From: an uncultured Lachnospiraceae bacterium
Lineage (GTDB): Bacteria; Bacillota; Clostridia; Lachnospirales; Lachnospiraceae
Length of the DNA: 64,000 nucleotides
Assembly (NCBI GenBank): GCA_910585295.1
Contig: CAJUDE010000046.1
Span: 62,001-126,000, forward strand
Direction of reading: 5' to 3'
In this document: positions 7,901 through 17,225 of the stretch, piece after piece
How the letters are laid out: every line of letters starts with the position of its first letter
Numbering within the stretch: position 1 is the first letter of the stretch
Translations under genes and position numbers: made by a program
The notes under the pieces: generated by a model
Seen by the model: only the letters and a program-made list of their open reading frames with translations
Database searches by the model: none
What the model was told of the DNA's origin: nothing

Positions 7901-8173
7901 TTAGAAACTCTGCATGCACTGCCCGAACCTCTGTTTTGCTTCGTCCACTTTCTGCATTTCTGCGGACGGCGTTGGGTAATATCCCTTCTCATGCATCATA
8001 TGAAACACTTCATTCTGGATGGTATGCTCCTTTTCCAGGCAGTCCAGAATTGCATTCCTCACATTATCATGGACACATTCATTGGAAAATGTGTTGTATA
8101 ATGTTGTGGCTGTTTTTTCCGCGGTCAGCGCGTCCGCAAACATTTCTTTTTCTGAATAAAATGAATCCTGCAT
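7901..8173 (-). CDS. CotF-type spore coat protein
   Basis: A 90-residue helical protein of the coat F type (a small ferritin-like four-helix fold). Visible family features are EKEMFADALTAEK at the start, the YNTFSNEC stretch, CLEKEHTIQNEVFHMMHEKGYYP, and a final VDEAKQRF. The start is ATG 8173 because AGGAGG lies directly upstream; the frame opens at 8194. It lies 69 bp downstream of another small helical gene and probably shares its transcript. Coat localisation is inferred from the family. Confidence 0.85.
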   Translation of the reverse strand: MQDSFYSEKEMFADALTAEKTATTLYNTFSNECVHDNVRNAILDCLEKEHTIQNEVFHMMHEKGYYPTPSAEMQKVDEAKQRFGQCMQSF

Positions 8174-8242
8174 ATTTTCCTCCTGATTTCGCATTCTGTG
8201 GTTGATGGACGTTGCCTTGTATGGCCAAACCTGCAGCCCATG

Positions 8243-8428
8243 TTAGCTTAACTGGGAATAAAGGGAACGGAAATGCTCCTTATGCTCATTGGAAATCTCC
8301 GTAAATTTTGCCTTCATCTCCATATCGCTGCAATTATCCGCCAGCACCTGGAACTTTTTAATTAAAAGCTCCTCACCGGAAAGTAAATCATTCAAAGCAG
8401 AAAGTTCTTTTTCTGAAATCTGGTCCAT
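8243..8428 (-). CDS. Small helical protein next to CotF-type gene
   Basis: A 61-residue protein, predicted as two amphipathic helices (roughly 6-30 and 36-60) with an EHKEHF pattern like the second half of CotF-type ferritin-like proteins. AAAGGAG precedes ATG 8428. Its position before the CotF-type gene suggests a coat or spore-surface role, but this is association only. I do not recognise a named family. Confidence 0.6.
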   Translation of the reverse strand: MDQISEKELSALNDLLSGEELLIKKFQVLADNCSDMEMKAKFTEISNEHKEHFRSLYSQLS

Positions 8429-8561
8429 AAGAATCTCCTTTCACTTATCTTTGCCAGGGAACTGAAAACTGCCTGACAAAAATATCTTTCCGCTTTTGGG
8501 GCAAACTATGCATTCCATATTCTCTCATAACTGCCCTTCCTAATGTCAAATCCCCTCGTGT

Positions 8562-9560
8562 TCACGGGAATAAAAACAAGCACGCAACGATCACGCATGC
8601 CGCCGCCGTACTGGCCCAAAACGCCACGCCTGGTTTATATTCCCCATATGCTTCTATTTGTTTTTTCACCCGACGCTGCTCATAGAATAATTCTGCAACC
8701 ATGACAAGCAAAAATAAAAAGATCCAACCCAAGTTCCCAAGCGCCTCCCTGGAATTATTTTCAATAGAATATATGTTAAATTTTACAAAAATGCCCAATA
8801 TAAAAATATAAACCCATGCCACGAACCATATAATGGATAAAAACCCGGCTTTTGTGATTTTCCGATCCCGCTCTTCCACCAATGTTTTATCAATGCTGCG
8901 GTAATTATATAACATCAGCGCAGTGGTGATGTCTATACAGTAGGCAATGGCAAGGATAGAAAATATCCCATCCATTTGGCTCCCCGCCAGAAATGCGCAA
9001 ATGCCAAACAACAGCACAAACCCAAAGGAAACACACCCAATATGGAGGTCCATTTGAATTAGGACTTTCTTCACTTCCCTGACGTTGTACTCCACCTTAT
9101 TATCATACCCTGCAAGCATAGAAAAATTCCCTGTCTTCACACTGCTGGAAAAATACAAGTGAAGGAACAACTGGACAAAAATACAAATAATCACCATCAT
9201 TACAATTGTCCCCACATACAGTCGCCCGGCAAATCCCCCTGCAGCCAAATAACACAAAAATGCCCCTCCACTTGCCGCCGCAAGGATGCCTGGAGTTTTT
9301 GGCATCGTAATTTCAGCTTCCTTTGTCCCTTCCATAAAATGGTCTAACCCCATTCCAAAGTATGCTGCAATCTTCTGAAGCATATACACGTCTGGCAAAG
9401 TCTTATCCCGTTCCCAATTTGACACCGCCTGCCTGGTCACAGACAATTCTTCTGCCAGTTTTGACTGGGTAACTTCCTGTTGTTCCCGGAACTGCTTTAT
9501 TTTCTTCCCTAGGCTTTGGGGCATTTGCTGACCCAAATTATTTTCATTTTGCTGACACAT
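8562..9560 (-). CDS. Membrane-bound XRE-family transcriptional regulator
   Basis: Residues ~15-75 form an XRE/Cro helix-turn-helix (LGKKIKQFREQQEVTQSKLA, then SVTRQAVSNWERDKTLPD). From about residue 95 the protein has six or so membrane spans separated by short loops and one cytoplasmic stretch. HTH-plus-membrane proteins of this kind in Firmicutes are thought to regulate transcription from the membrane; the signal is unknown. The start is ATG 9560, with AAGGAGGGAG upstream, rather than the frame opening at 9587. It stands alone between two separate units. Confidence 0.8.
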   Translation of the reverse strand: MCQQNENNLGQQMPQSLGKKIKQFREQQEVTQSKLAEELSVTRQAVSNWERDKTLPDVYMLQKIAAYFGMGLDHFMEGTKEAEITMPKTPGILAAASGGAFLCYLAAGGFAGRLYVGTIVMMVIICIFVQLFLHLYFSSSVKTGNFSMLAGYDNKVEYNVREVKKVLIQMDLHIGCVSFGFVLLFGICAFLAGSQMDGIFSILAIAYCIDITTALMLYNYRSIDKTLVEERDRKITKAGFLSIIWFVAWVYIFILGIFVKFNIYSIENNSREALGNLGWIFLFLLVMVAELFYEQRRVKKQIEAYGEYKPGVAFWASTAAACVIVACLFLFP

Positions 9561-9651
9561 AATAAGCTCCCTCCTTTTTCTTGCCATCCTACCATTTTTT
9601 CGCTAAATATGCCAGCAACAATCTGTTGCCCAAAAGAATTTCCTATAAGAT

Positions 9652-9698
9652 AAAAAAGGAGGCTGCCCCATGACAGCCCATGTGGCAACCCCTTCCTT
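9652..9698 (-). terminator. Terminator of the sugar-utilisation operon
   Basis: On the minus strand a stem AAGGA.GG.GTTGCC pairs with GGCAGCCTCCTT (one G-U, two small bulges) and is followed by a run of six T. It lies 17 bp past the alpha-galactosidase stop. Confidence 0.75.
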
Positions 9699-9714
9699 AC
9701 CATACCAAATAGCT

Positions 9715-11916
9715 CTACCCCTCCAGGCAAACATAAATCTGGCACGAATCATAATTTTCCACCGGAACCGGCAAAAGCACGCCGCTGTTCATCAATGCCG
9801 CCCCGGTATAAGACCCTGATGGCTCGTTATTTTTCCATATGGAATAAACGCCCTCTGGCCGCAGCCCGCGGAATTTTACGGACTGTGCCGACGGGTTGCC
9901 ATGCAGGTCTGTGTAAACCACGCCCAGGTATGCTTCTTTCCCGTCCTTATCCGCATATTCCCAGGCGGTGAAATCACGGTTTTCCAATGGGGAAGTAATC
10001 CGGTAGTAATCCCCAAATTGGAACAGCCTATAACGCTCCTTAAAGGTACGCACCTGCTCCCTTGCCTCTTCTTTCTCCTCCTCTGTCATCTTGCTTAAGT
10101 CCAGCTCATAGCCAAAGGTCCCCTGCATAGCGCAGATGCCCCTGGTCTTAAATGGCGTAACCCTCCCATTTTGATGGTTCGGGCAGACAGACACATGGGC
10201 GGACAAAGAAGACATTGGGTAGCCAAAGGATGTCCCATACTGGATGCTCAACCGTTCAATTGCGTCTGTATTATCGCTGCACCAAATCTGAGGGGCATAG
10301 TAAAGCATCCCTGCATCATACCTGCCCCCGCCTCCGCTGCAGCCTTCCAATAATAAATCTGGATACCGCTCCAGCATTGCTTCCATCACTTCATACAAGC
10401 CCAGCACATACCGGTGGCGTAACTCCCCCTGGCGTTCCCTTGGGAGCATGGCGCTGTAAGCGGCGGCTACGGAACGGTTCATATCCCATTTCACATACTG
10501 GATGTTAGCGGAATCCAGTATGGCAAACAGCCGTTCCTTGATATAAGCCTTTACATCCTCCCTGCTCATATCCAGCACAAGCTGCGACCTGCTGCGGATA
10601 GGCTTTCTGTCAGGCACCACCATGGCCCAATCAGGGTGGCTCCGGTATAAGTCGCTGTCTTCGGAAATCATTTCCGGCTCAAACCATAAGCCAAACATCA
10701 GCCCCATCCCATTGACTTCATCCACCAGTTCCTTAAGGGTGCAGCCAAGTTTGCTTTCGTTGACATACCAGTCCCCAAGCCCAGAATAATCGTCGTCCCG
10801 TTTCCCGAACCAGCCGTCGTCCAAAACCAGCATATCCAATTCCAGCTTTTTTGCCTCTTTGGCAATGCCCAATAACTTTTCCGCATTAAAATCAAAATAG
10901 GTTGCCTCCCAGTTATTGACCAGAATCGGGCGCCTTTTGTCCTTCCAACTGCTTCGGATTAAATTTTTCTGGAACCCATTGTGGTAGCAATGGGACAATT
11001 TCGCCAACCCTTGGCCGCTGTAAGCCATGGCAATTTCCGGCGTTATAAAATACTCGCCTGGCTGCAGGCTCCAAGTGAACACAGAGTCGTCAATCCCCAT
11101 CACCAGCCTGGTTTGGTGGAATTGGTCTACCTCGGCATGCATATGGAAGCCCCCGCTGTAGAGCAGGGAGAACCCATAGCAAGCCCCCATATCTTCATTG
11201 GTATTTTTATCTGCAAGGATGACAAATGGGTTATGCTGATGGCTGGAGGTCCCCCGGGTGCTTCTTAGCTCCGTAACGCCATGGAACAGCGGCACCCGCT
11301 CCATCTCCCGCTCCCCGGCATGGCGCCCATAGAAATGGATCATGTCCATGCCGTCATGGTTCATGTCGAGGCATGCGGACAGAATTTTGGAAAGCCGCAC
11401 TTCCTGGTCCGTCCTGTTCTCCACCATAGCTGCCCTGGTAATAATGTCATGCTCTTCATACACTCCATAATACAGGTGCAGGTAGAATTCTTCCTGGCTG
11501 TCTTTTAAAATAATTTCCAGTGTGTCAACTGGCTCTTCTTCTGAAGCGAACATAGCTGGAAGCCCCTCCAGCGCATATTTTCCATGGTAGGCCTTATAGC
11601 TGTCAAAAAACAGCAGGCAGTCCCGAACGCCAGTCCCAAGGTCTGCGTACATGCAGCTAATCCGGTAATCCCCGCTCCCACGCACCGGGAATTCCTGGGG
11701 CAGGAAGTCAAGGGAATAGGTCCTGTCCTCCCTTGCTTCATAGATATTCCCGGAAAACCCCCGGTCCGCCATGGATATCATATAGGAATAATCTGTTTCA
11801 TCCGTTTTGCTTCCATAATAAGTATGCAAAAGGATGCCTTTGCTGTCCGCTTTCATTTGATATGTGCTGTTGTCCGTCTGAAGGGTAAATACATTATCTT
11901 TGATTATAATTGCCAT
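9715..11916 (-). CDS. Alpha-galactosidase, glycoside hydrolase family 36
   Basis: Removes terminal alpha-1,6-galactose from melibiose, raffinose or stachyose. The 733 residues fit the large tetrameric GH36 group: N-terminal beta-supersandwich (1-~320), catalytic barrel (~325-650) and C-terminal beta domain. The catalytic nucleophile is Asp478 in KWDMNR and the acid/base is Asp548 in CSDNTDA; DDGWFGKR near 366-373 and CSGGGGR near 526 line the site. There is no signal peptide, so it acts on imported sugar in the cytoplasm. It is the last gene of the operon with the binding protein, permeases and GH13 enzyme, followed by a strong terminator. Confidence 0.95.
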   Translation of the reverse strand: MAIIIKDNVFTLQTDNSTYQMKADSKGILLHTYYGSKTDETDYSYMISMADRGFSGNIYEAREDRTYSLDFLPQEFPVRGSGDYRISCMYADLGTGVRDCLLFFDSYKAYHGKYALEGLPAMFASEEEPVDTLEIILKDSQEEFYLHLYYGVYEEHDIITRAAMVENRTDQEVRLSKILSACLDMNHDGMDMIHFYGRHAGEREMERVPLFHGVTELRSTRGTSSHQHNPFVILADKNTNEDMGACYGFSLLYSGGFHMHAEVDQFHQTRLVMGIDDSVFTWSLQPGEYFITPEIAMAYSGQGLAKLSHCYHNGFQKNLIRSSWKDKRRPILVNNWEATYFDFNAEKLLGIAKEAKKLELDMLVLDDGWFGKRDDDYSGLGDWYVNESKLGCTLKELVDEVNGMGLMFGLWFEPEMISEDSDLYRSHPDWAMVVPDRKPIRSRSQLVLDMSREDVKAYIKERLFAILDSANIQYVKWDMNRSVAAAYSAMLPRERQGELRHRYVLGLYEVMEAMLERYPDLLLEGCSGGGGRYDAGMLYYAPQIWCSDNTDAIERLSIQYGTSFGYPMSSLSAHVSVCPNHQNGRVTPFKTRGICAMQGTFGYELDLSKMTEEEKEEAREQVRTFKERYRLFQFGDYYRITSPLENRDFTAWEYADKDGKEAYLGVVYTDLHGNPSAQSVKFRGLRPEGVYSIWKNNEPSGSYTGAALMNSGVLLPVPVENYDSCQIYVCLEG

Positions 11917-11983
11917 AGATTAACTGCCTTTCTTCATTAATAGATACCGCATCTGCCGGGCTGGCCCTTCGATTTTACAGGGC

Positions 11984-13783
11984 TTAGACTAACCATAGAT
12001 ATTCATACGGCCCTAACTGGATGCGGTTGCCATAAGACCTGACATACCTTCCGGTTATGGAATCCCGCATTTCCCCAGGCAGCCCAAACCAGTCAAACGC
12101 GCTGGATTCCACCCATTGCTCCTGCTCTGAGAAGTTTGCCAACACCAGCATTTTATCCGCCTTGTGGAAGCAGAATACCGCTGGGTTCCCTGTATCCACC
12201 GGGACCGCCCGGTATTTGGAACTGAATAGCTCGCTGGACTTGCGGATTTTTATCATAGTTTGTATTTTGGAGAAAATCTGCCCCTGGACTGTGGCAAAAT
12301 CTGCCCGGCTTTCTGCCGCTTCCCAATCCATCTTGCCCCGATGGAGCCAACGGGAGTCCGCCGCATGTTCCGGCACCTGTTTATAGCTCCAGTCATTAAG
12401 CTGCCCGATTTCATCGCCGCTGTACAGCAAGGGGATTCCTGTATAGGAAACCACCATTGCATGGAGCAGAAGGATACGTTTCACTGCAAGTTCTACTTTA
12501 TACATATGTTTCTCCCGCAGCCCCTGCTCCAGCCCGCACATAGAAGCCAGCGTCCCGCTGTTTCTGGCGTCTTTTGTCACAGGGTTGTATTCATACAGCT
12601 CCCCAGTGGAAAAGCTTCCTGGGAACTTTCCTTCCATAAACTGTATCATATACTGTTTATGCATCTCAGGGTCCAGCCCCAAATTCTTGAGGATGCCTTT
12701 TTCAAATCCCCAGCCAATGTCATCGTGGCAGCGCACATAGTTAATCCATGTGCCGCTGTCCGGGATGCCATAATCCACAGAGAGGGAACGCTCCATCAGC
12801 CGCACATCCCTGGTGGCAATGGAATTCCACAGCAGCACCATAAAGGAAGCGTTGTACATTACATTGCATTCCTTCATTTCCTGGTTCCCGAAATATTTTA
12901 CAATTTCAAAAGGCTCCACAATCGCCTCTCCTAGGAATACCACGCTGGGGCATACCTGCTGCACAATCTCATACATCATGCCCAGCAGCTTATGTACATT
13001 TGGGTGGTTCATGCATTGGGTTCCCAATTCTTTCCACATATATGGTATCGCATCCAACCGGAAAATGTCAACACCCTTATTCGCCAGGGTCAGCAGCACT
13101 TCCACAATCTTATTGAATACCTGTGGGTTTTTATAATTCAAATCCCACTGAAATTCATAAAAACGGGTCATTACAAATTTCTGGAGGTCTGGGTACCAGG
13201 TGAAGTTCCCAGGGGCAACGCCCGGGAAAATTTCTGTCATATGCTTCTCATATTCTTTCGGGATCGCGTCATCGTCAAACATAAAATACATGTCGTCGTA
13301 ATCATGGTCGCCCTCCCTGTATTTCTGCACCCAGATATGCTCCTTTGCCGTATGGTTCAGCACAAAGTCAATACAGGTGCGGATGCCTTTGGCCTTTAAA
13401 AGCTTCATGACCCGTTCTAACTGCTTCATCGTCCCAAACTTATCGTCCACCATAAGGTAATCTGACACCGCATAACCGCCGTCGTTATTGCCTTCCCTGG
13501 ATTTTAAAAGAGGCATGAAATGTACATACGTGACCCCAAGCTCCGCAAGGTAGTCAATCCGTCCCTCAAATTCCTTAAGGTTATTGCTGAACCGGTCCAC
13601 ATAGAGCATCATGCCAACCATCTGCTCCGACTGATACCAGCCATTCCCGTCTTTGTCAGCTTTTTTCAAGGCGGCGGGACGGGTTTTTGCGGCATGTTCC
13701 AAAATAGACATTAACTGCCCCCAGCGGTACTCCGTAATCTCATTCCTTCCATAAAGTTCGTAATAGCTGTTCTGTAAATCCAT
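11984..13783 (-). CDS. GH13 amylosucrase-like sucrose-active enzyme
   Basis: A 599-residue GH13 protein with the long N-terminal helical domain of amylosucrases before the barrel (VGMMLYVDRFS near 56). Catalytic residues: nucleophile Asp244 in DIFRLDAIPYMW, acid/base Glu286 in FLGEAIVE, and RCHDDIGW near 351-358 for the stabilising Asp. Amylosucrase-type enzymes split sucrose and either transfer glucose to glucan or hydrolyse it; which one is not decidable here. Next to a GH36 galactosidase and a fructokinase, sucrose released from raffinose is the likely substrate. ATG 13783 has AAAGGAA upstream; the frame extends to 13861 with no family similarity. No signal peptide. Confidence 0.85.
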   Translation of the reverse strand: MDLQNSYYELYGRNEITEYRWGQLMSILEHAAKTRPAALKKADKDGNGWYQSEQMVGMMLYVDRFSNNLKEFEGRIDYLAELGVTYVHFMPLLKSREGNNDGGYAVSDYLMVDDKFGTMKQLERVMKLLKAKGIRTCIDFVLNHTAKEHIWVQKYREGDHDYDDMYFMFDDDAIPKEYEKHMTEIFPGVAPGNFTWYPDLQKFVMTRFYEFQWDLNYKNPQVFNKIVEVLLTLANKGVDIFRLDAIPYMWKELGTQCMNHPNVHKLLGMMYEIVQQVCPSVVFLGEAIVEPFEIVKYFGNQEMKECNVMYNASFMVLLWNSIATRDVRLMERSLSVDYGIPDSGTWINYVRCHDDIGWGFEKGILKNLGLDPEMHKQYMIQFMEGKFPGSFSTGELYEYNPVTKDARNSGTLASMCGLEQGLREKHMYKVELAVKRILLLHAMVVSYTGIPLLYSGDEIGQLNDWSYKQVPEHAADSRWLHRGKMDWEAAESRADFATVQGQIFSKIQTMIKIRKSSELFSSKYRAVPVDTGNPAVFCFHKADKMLVLANFSEQEQWVESSAFDWFGLPGEMRDSITGRYVRSYGNRIQLGPYEYLWLV

Positions 13784-13882
13784 ACCGTATATTCCTTTTC
13801 TGATATTTTTCTGTTTCACAATAGCCTGCAAATGTGTGCATCCGATAAGCAAAACACACACAGATACAGGCTATAGGTATGA

Positions 13883-14752
13883 TTATTTTACTGCGCCGTT
13901 TACAACACCGTTGATAATCTGCTTCTGACATACAATATAGAAAATCAGAATCGGCAGCAATGCCAACAGGTAAGATGCAAATGCCAGGTTATAGTTTGTT
14001 CCAAACTGTGACTGGAAGTTCAACTGTGCCAGCGGAAGCGTATTCACATCGCTGCCGGACATAATAACCAACGGGGTCATTACATCGTTCCAGGTACTCA
14101 TGGCGGTCAAAACTGCCACAGTCGCATGCATTGGCTTCATGTTTGGGAAAATAATTTTCCAATATGTCTGCCATACGCCTGCCCCGTCCACGCATGCCGC
14201 TTCTTCCAGCGCAATTGGGATATTTTTCAAATACCCGGAATACAGCAGGATGTTCATTGGCATAAAGAACACCACATACAAAACAATCACGCCAAACCGG
14301 TTTGCAATGCCCATCTGGGAGGTTTGTTTTACCAGAGGCATCATCAGCACTGCAAATGGCACGAACATACCGCTTACAATATAGAAATAAGACGCCTTAA
14401 ATAATTTCAGTTTTGCCATTTTCCTGCCAATTACATACCCTGCCAGGGAATGCAGCAGGATACAGATGACTACTGTCACGCCTGTGAGCAATAAGCTGTT
14501 CCCCAGGGAACGCCAGAAATCCGTTACCCTCATTGCTTCTGCGAAATTGTCAAAACTCCAGCTTGCGGGGAACCCTAATGCGCCCGCCACGTCGTTGGTC
14601 ATTTCTGACGGTTTCTTAAAGGCAATGATTATCGTCATATAAAGGGGGAATAATATGGTAAGACAGCCAATTGCCAAAAGTATATTGATCACATTGTTCA
14701 CGGCTTTGCCGCCAACTGCCCCTTCGCTTCCTTTGCTTCCTTTTTTTCCCAT
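13883..14752 (-). CDS. Carbohydrate ABC transporter permease (MalG-type)
   Basis: A 289-residue inner-membrane permease with six predicted spans and the ABC-ATPase docking EAA loop, EEAACVDGAGVWQTYWKIIFP. The MalG/CUT1 type takes up di- and oligosaccharides. Its ATG overlaps the stop of the MalF-type partner at 14752, so the two are translationally coupled. No ATPase gene is in the cluster; CUT1 systems in Firmicutes commonly share a MsmK-type ATPase encoded elsewhere. Confidence 0.92.
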   Translation of the reverse strand: MGKKGSKGSEGAVGGKAVNNVINILLAIGCLTILFPLYMTIIIAFKKPSEMTNDVAGALGFPASWSFDNFAEAMRVTDFWRSLGNSLLLTGVTVVICILLHSLAGYVIGRKMAKLKLFKASYFYIVSGMFVPFAVLMMPLVKQTSQMGIANRFGVIVLYVVFFMPMNILLYSGYLKNIPIALEEAACVDGAGVWQTYWKIIFPNMKPMHATVAVLTAMSTWNDVMTPLVIMSGSDVNTLPLAQLNFQSQFGTNYNLAFASYLLALLPILIFYIVCQKQIINGVVNGAVK

Positions 14753-15645
14753 TATAACTGCTCCTCCTTACCTCCTAAGAATTTCATCTGCAGGAACGAA
14801 ATCACTACGATCACTACAAAGAACACAAATGCATTCGCGCTTTGGAAACCGAACTGCCCGCCGCTCATACCATTGTTGTAAATCAGGTAGGAAATAGATT
14901 CTGTACTCTGGGACGGCCCGCCCTTTGTCAAGGACATAATCTGGTCGAATACCATCAGCGCATTTTTCATGCAAAGCACCAGGTTAATCGTAAAGAATGG
15001 CAAAATCAACGGGAAAGTAAGGTTCCAGAATTTTTTCCATCCGCTAACCCCGTCAATCATCCCTGCTTCATAAACTTCAGCCGGGACAGTCTGCAAACCT
15101 GAAATGTAAATAATCGTGTTCATCGCGATGCCCTGCCATGCGCCTACGATCACAATGGCAATCCAAGCTGTTTTGGTGTTTGCAAGCATACTGTTTTGGA
15201 GAAAACCGATTCCGGTTGCTTCCCCTACTGCCGGAAGGATGTATGTAAACACAAAACTGAAAATATAACCTACAACCAACCCTCCTAATATATTTGGAAC
15301 AAAATATATTCCTCGTAACGCACTTTTTCCCCGTATTTCCCTGTTTAACCCCAAAGCCAGGATTAAACTAATTACATTGACCGCTATGGTCATAACTACT
15401 GCATATTTAAATGTAAACAGATAAGATTTCCCTACGCGCAGGTCGGTAAATAAATCTTTAAAGTTCCGAAGCCCCACCATATCAAAGTCGCCATACCCTT
15501 TGTAGTTGGTAAGCCCATAATAGAAGCCTTTCAACAGCGGTAGGGTATTGAATAAGAAGAACAGGACAAGCACAGGAATCAGCATCCCAAGAAAAATCTT
15601 ATCATTTTTCGTCCATAATTTATCTCTCTTTCCTTCATTTCCCAT
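14752..15645 (-). CDS. Carbohydrate ABC transporter permease (MalF-type)
   Basis: A 297-residue permease with six spans. The EAA loop reads EAGMIDGVSGWKKFWNLTFP. It forms the membrane channel with the MalG-type subunit downstream (1-bp overlap) and lies 3 bp after the binding lipoprotein. Substrate is inferred from the operon as raffinose-type oligosaccharides or sucrose. Confidence 0.92.
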   Translation of the reverse strand: MGNEGKRDKLWTKNDKIFLGMLIPVLVLFFLFNTLPLLKGFYYGLTNYKGYGDFDMVGLRNFKDLFTDLRVGKSYLFTFKYAVVMTIAVNVISLILALGLNREIRGKSALRGIYFVPNILGGLVVGYIFSFVFTYILPAVGEATGIGFLQNSMLANTKTAWIAIVIVGAWQGIAMNTIIYISGLQTVPAEVYEAGMIDGVSGWKKFWNLTFPLILPFFTINLVLCMKNALMVFDQIMSLTKGGPSQSTESISYLIYNNGMSGGQFGFQSANAFVFFVVIVVISFLQMKFLGGKEEQL

Positions 15646-15648
15646 GGT

Positions 15649-16944
15649 CTATTCCCCCTTTTCCTGATATTTTTGCACTTTGCTGATAATATCCTTATTA
15701 TATCTTACCCATTCTTTGTCAAACCTGGTAAGGAAGGTGTCCAGCGCATTGCTGCCGTTATCAAACAGGTAGGTCTGGATCATGGCGTCCACTGCCATCT
15801 CACTGGGATAATGGTGGTCCTGATAGTCCGCGATAATTCCATTATCTATGTATTCTTTCATCCCATCCAGCTCTGGAGCAATCTCAAAATCACCTTTCTT
15901 ACATGGCACCGCACTCTGGTCATCCAGGTAGTGCTGAATATTTTCATCTTCCAACAGAAATCTTAATACTTCATAGGCTTCTTCCTTATGTTCGCAGTCT
16001 TCCATCACGCAGAACATTAAGTCGTTGCCAGAGTTCAGGATATTTTCCTCTGCAACACTGCTTGCCGGGAATACAAAAGAGTCAATGTTCATATCCGGGT
16101 TTACAGATTTAATCTGTGGGATTGCATAGCTTCCAATCGTATACATAGCCGCCTGCCCTCTTGCAAACGCGGTGCAGGCATCATTGTAGCTGTATGCCAC
16201 TGGGTTCGGCTGGCCATATTTCAGAAGTTCTTTATCCTTCACTGCAATCTCTTCATATGCCTCTGAAAATGTGGCGTTGCCGCTGTTCACCTGGAATGCA
16301 ATGTCTGTATCGCACAAGTTCACTGCAATGGCGTTCCATGGCGCAAGGCAGGTCCAGGTGTCTTTATATCCGAAATATAACGGCTGGATGCCTGCTGCTG
16401 CAATTGTTTCGCAAAGCTGGTTGAATTCCTCCCATGTGGTTGGGATCTCCCATCCGTTCTCCTCAAACATATCTTTATTGTAGAGGACGCCTGCTGCATT
16501 CGCCATATAAGGCACTGCATACACGCCTTCCTGTGGGACATATTCCAAATCTTTGTTGGTCGTAAGGTAATTCTCCTTAATGTCTGACAAGCCGTCAAAA
16601 TCGGAAATATCCATCAGCATCTTGGCGTCCAGGAAATTGGAATAGTTAATGTCGCCGCCAATCCCAATGATATCAGGGTTGTTCTCCCGGATAAACCTGG
16701 TTTTCAAGATTACCATGGCATCATTCGGCGAGTCAATCACCAACTTAATGTTGTCATGGGTGGAATTGAACTTCTCTTCCAGGGCTTCAAACACGTCCAC
16801 AGCCTCTGGCTTGTAATGAACCAGTTCAATCACAACCTTTCCGTCCGCATCATCCTTTTTGCTGCCACATCCGCCAAGCAAAAGCCCTGAGACAATTGTC
16901 ACAGCAAGGAATAATGCCATTACTTTTTTCTTTTTCTTTGCCAT
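15649..16944 (-). CDS. Sugar-binding lipoprotein (solute-binding protein family 1)
   Basis: A 431-residue extracellular binding protein. It starts with a basic stretch and hydrophobic segment ending in the lipobox LLGGC, with Cys26 as the lipid anchor. The mature part has the two-lobed MalE-like pattern (FEALEEKFNSTH near 45-56, NNPDIIGIGGD near 85, YTIGSYAIPQI near 265). It delivers sugar to the two permeases downstream. It is the first gene of the operon, with a sigma-A promoter and candidate operator about 55-90 bp upstream and GAGGAGG as ribosome site. Confidence 0.93.
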   Translation of the reverse strand: MAKKKKKVMALFLAVTIVSGLLLGGCGSKKDDADGKVVIELVHYKPEAVDVFEALEEKFNSTHDNIKLVIDSPNDAMVILKTRFIRENNPDIIGIGGDINYSNFLDAKMLMDISDFDGLSDIKENYLTTNKDLEYVPQEGVYAVPYMANAAGVLYNKDMFEENGWEIPTTWEEFNQLCETIAAAGIQPLYFGYKDTWTCLAPWNAIAVNLCDTDIAFQVNSGNATFSEAYEEIAVKDKELLKYGQPNPVAYSYNDACTAFARGQAAMYTIGSYAIPQIKSVNPDMNIDSFVFPASSVAEENILNSGNDLMFCVMEDCEHKEEAYEVLRFLLEDENIQHYLDDQSAVPCKKGDFEIAPELDGMKEYIDNGIIADYQDHHYPSEMAVDAMIQTYLFDNGSNALDTFLTRFDKEWVRYNKDIISKVQKYQEKGE

Positions 16945-16993
16945 TTTTTACCTCCTCGTCTTTTTAAACAAATTTTCTGTTGGAACCTTGCTC

Positions 16994-17006
16994 TTTGCAT
17001 TGCTAA
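16994..17006. promoter_or_regulatory. Candidate operator for the LacI-type regulator
   Basis: An imperfect palindrome, TTAGCA-A-TGCAAA on the minus strand (one mismatch between half sites), overlaps the last base of the -10 box and the start of the transcript. This is where a LacI-family repressor would block transcription. Only one copy is seen, so this is a suggestion. Confidence 0.3.
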
Positions 17007-17034
17007 TTTTATTTAGTTATGTTTTGTTTTGCAA
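17006..17034 (-). promoter_or_regulatory. Promoter of the sugar-utilisation operon
   Basis: On the minus strand, TTGCAA (17029-17034) and TAAAAT (17006-17011) are exactly 17 bp apart, upstream of the binding-protein gene and after the terminator of the regulator gene. Confidence 0.55.
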
Positions 17035-17101
17035 TATATTATGTGCATAACCAATTTTTTATACAAATTTTATAAATAGTTTATGTATATTTTATACAAA
17101 A

Positions 17102-17134
17102 ACAGGAAGCGGCATTTGCTTCTCCGCTTCCTGT
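17102..17134 (-). terminator. Terminator after the LacI-type regulator
   Basis: A perfect 11-bp stem (ACAGGAAGCGG with CCGCTTCCTGT) with an 11-nt loop is followed on the minus strand by TTTTTG. It separates the argS-fructokinase-regulator unit from the transport/hydrolase operon. Confidence 0.88.
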
Positions 17135-17225
17135 CTTTTGTACCATATTAAAAATGTTATTCCCTTATCCTTCCCTAACGGCCGCTTCACGCCATTTTTA
17201 ATTGCAGCGCCTCCCCTTTGGCCCA

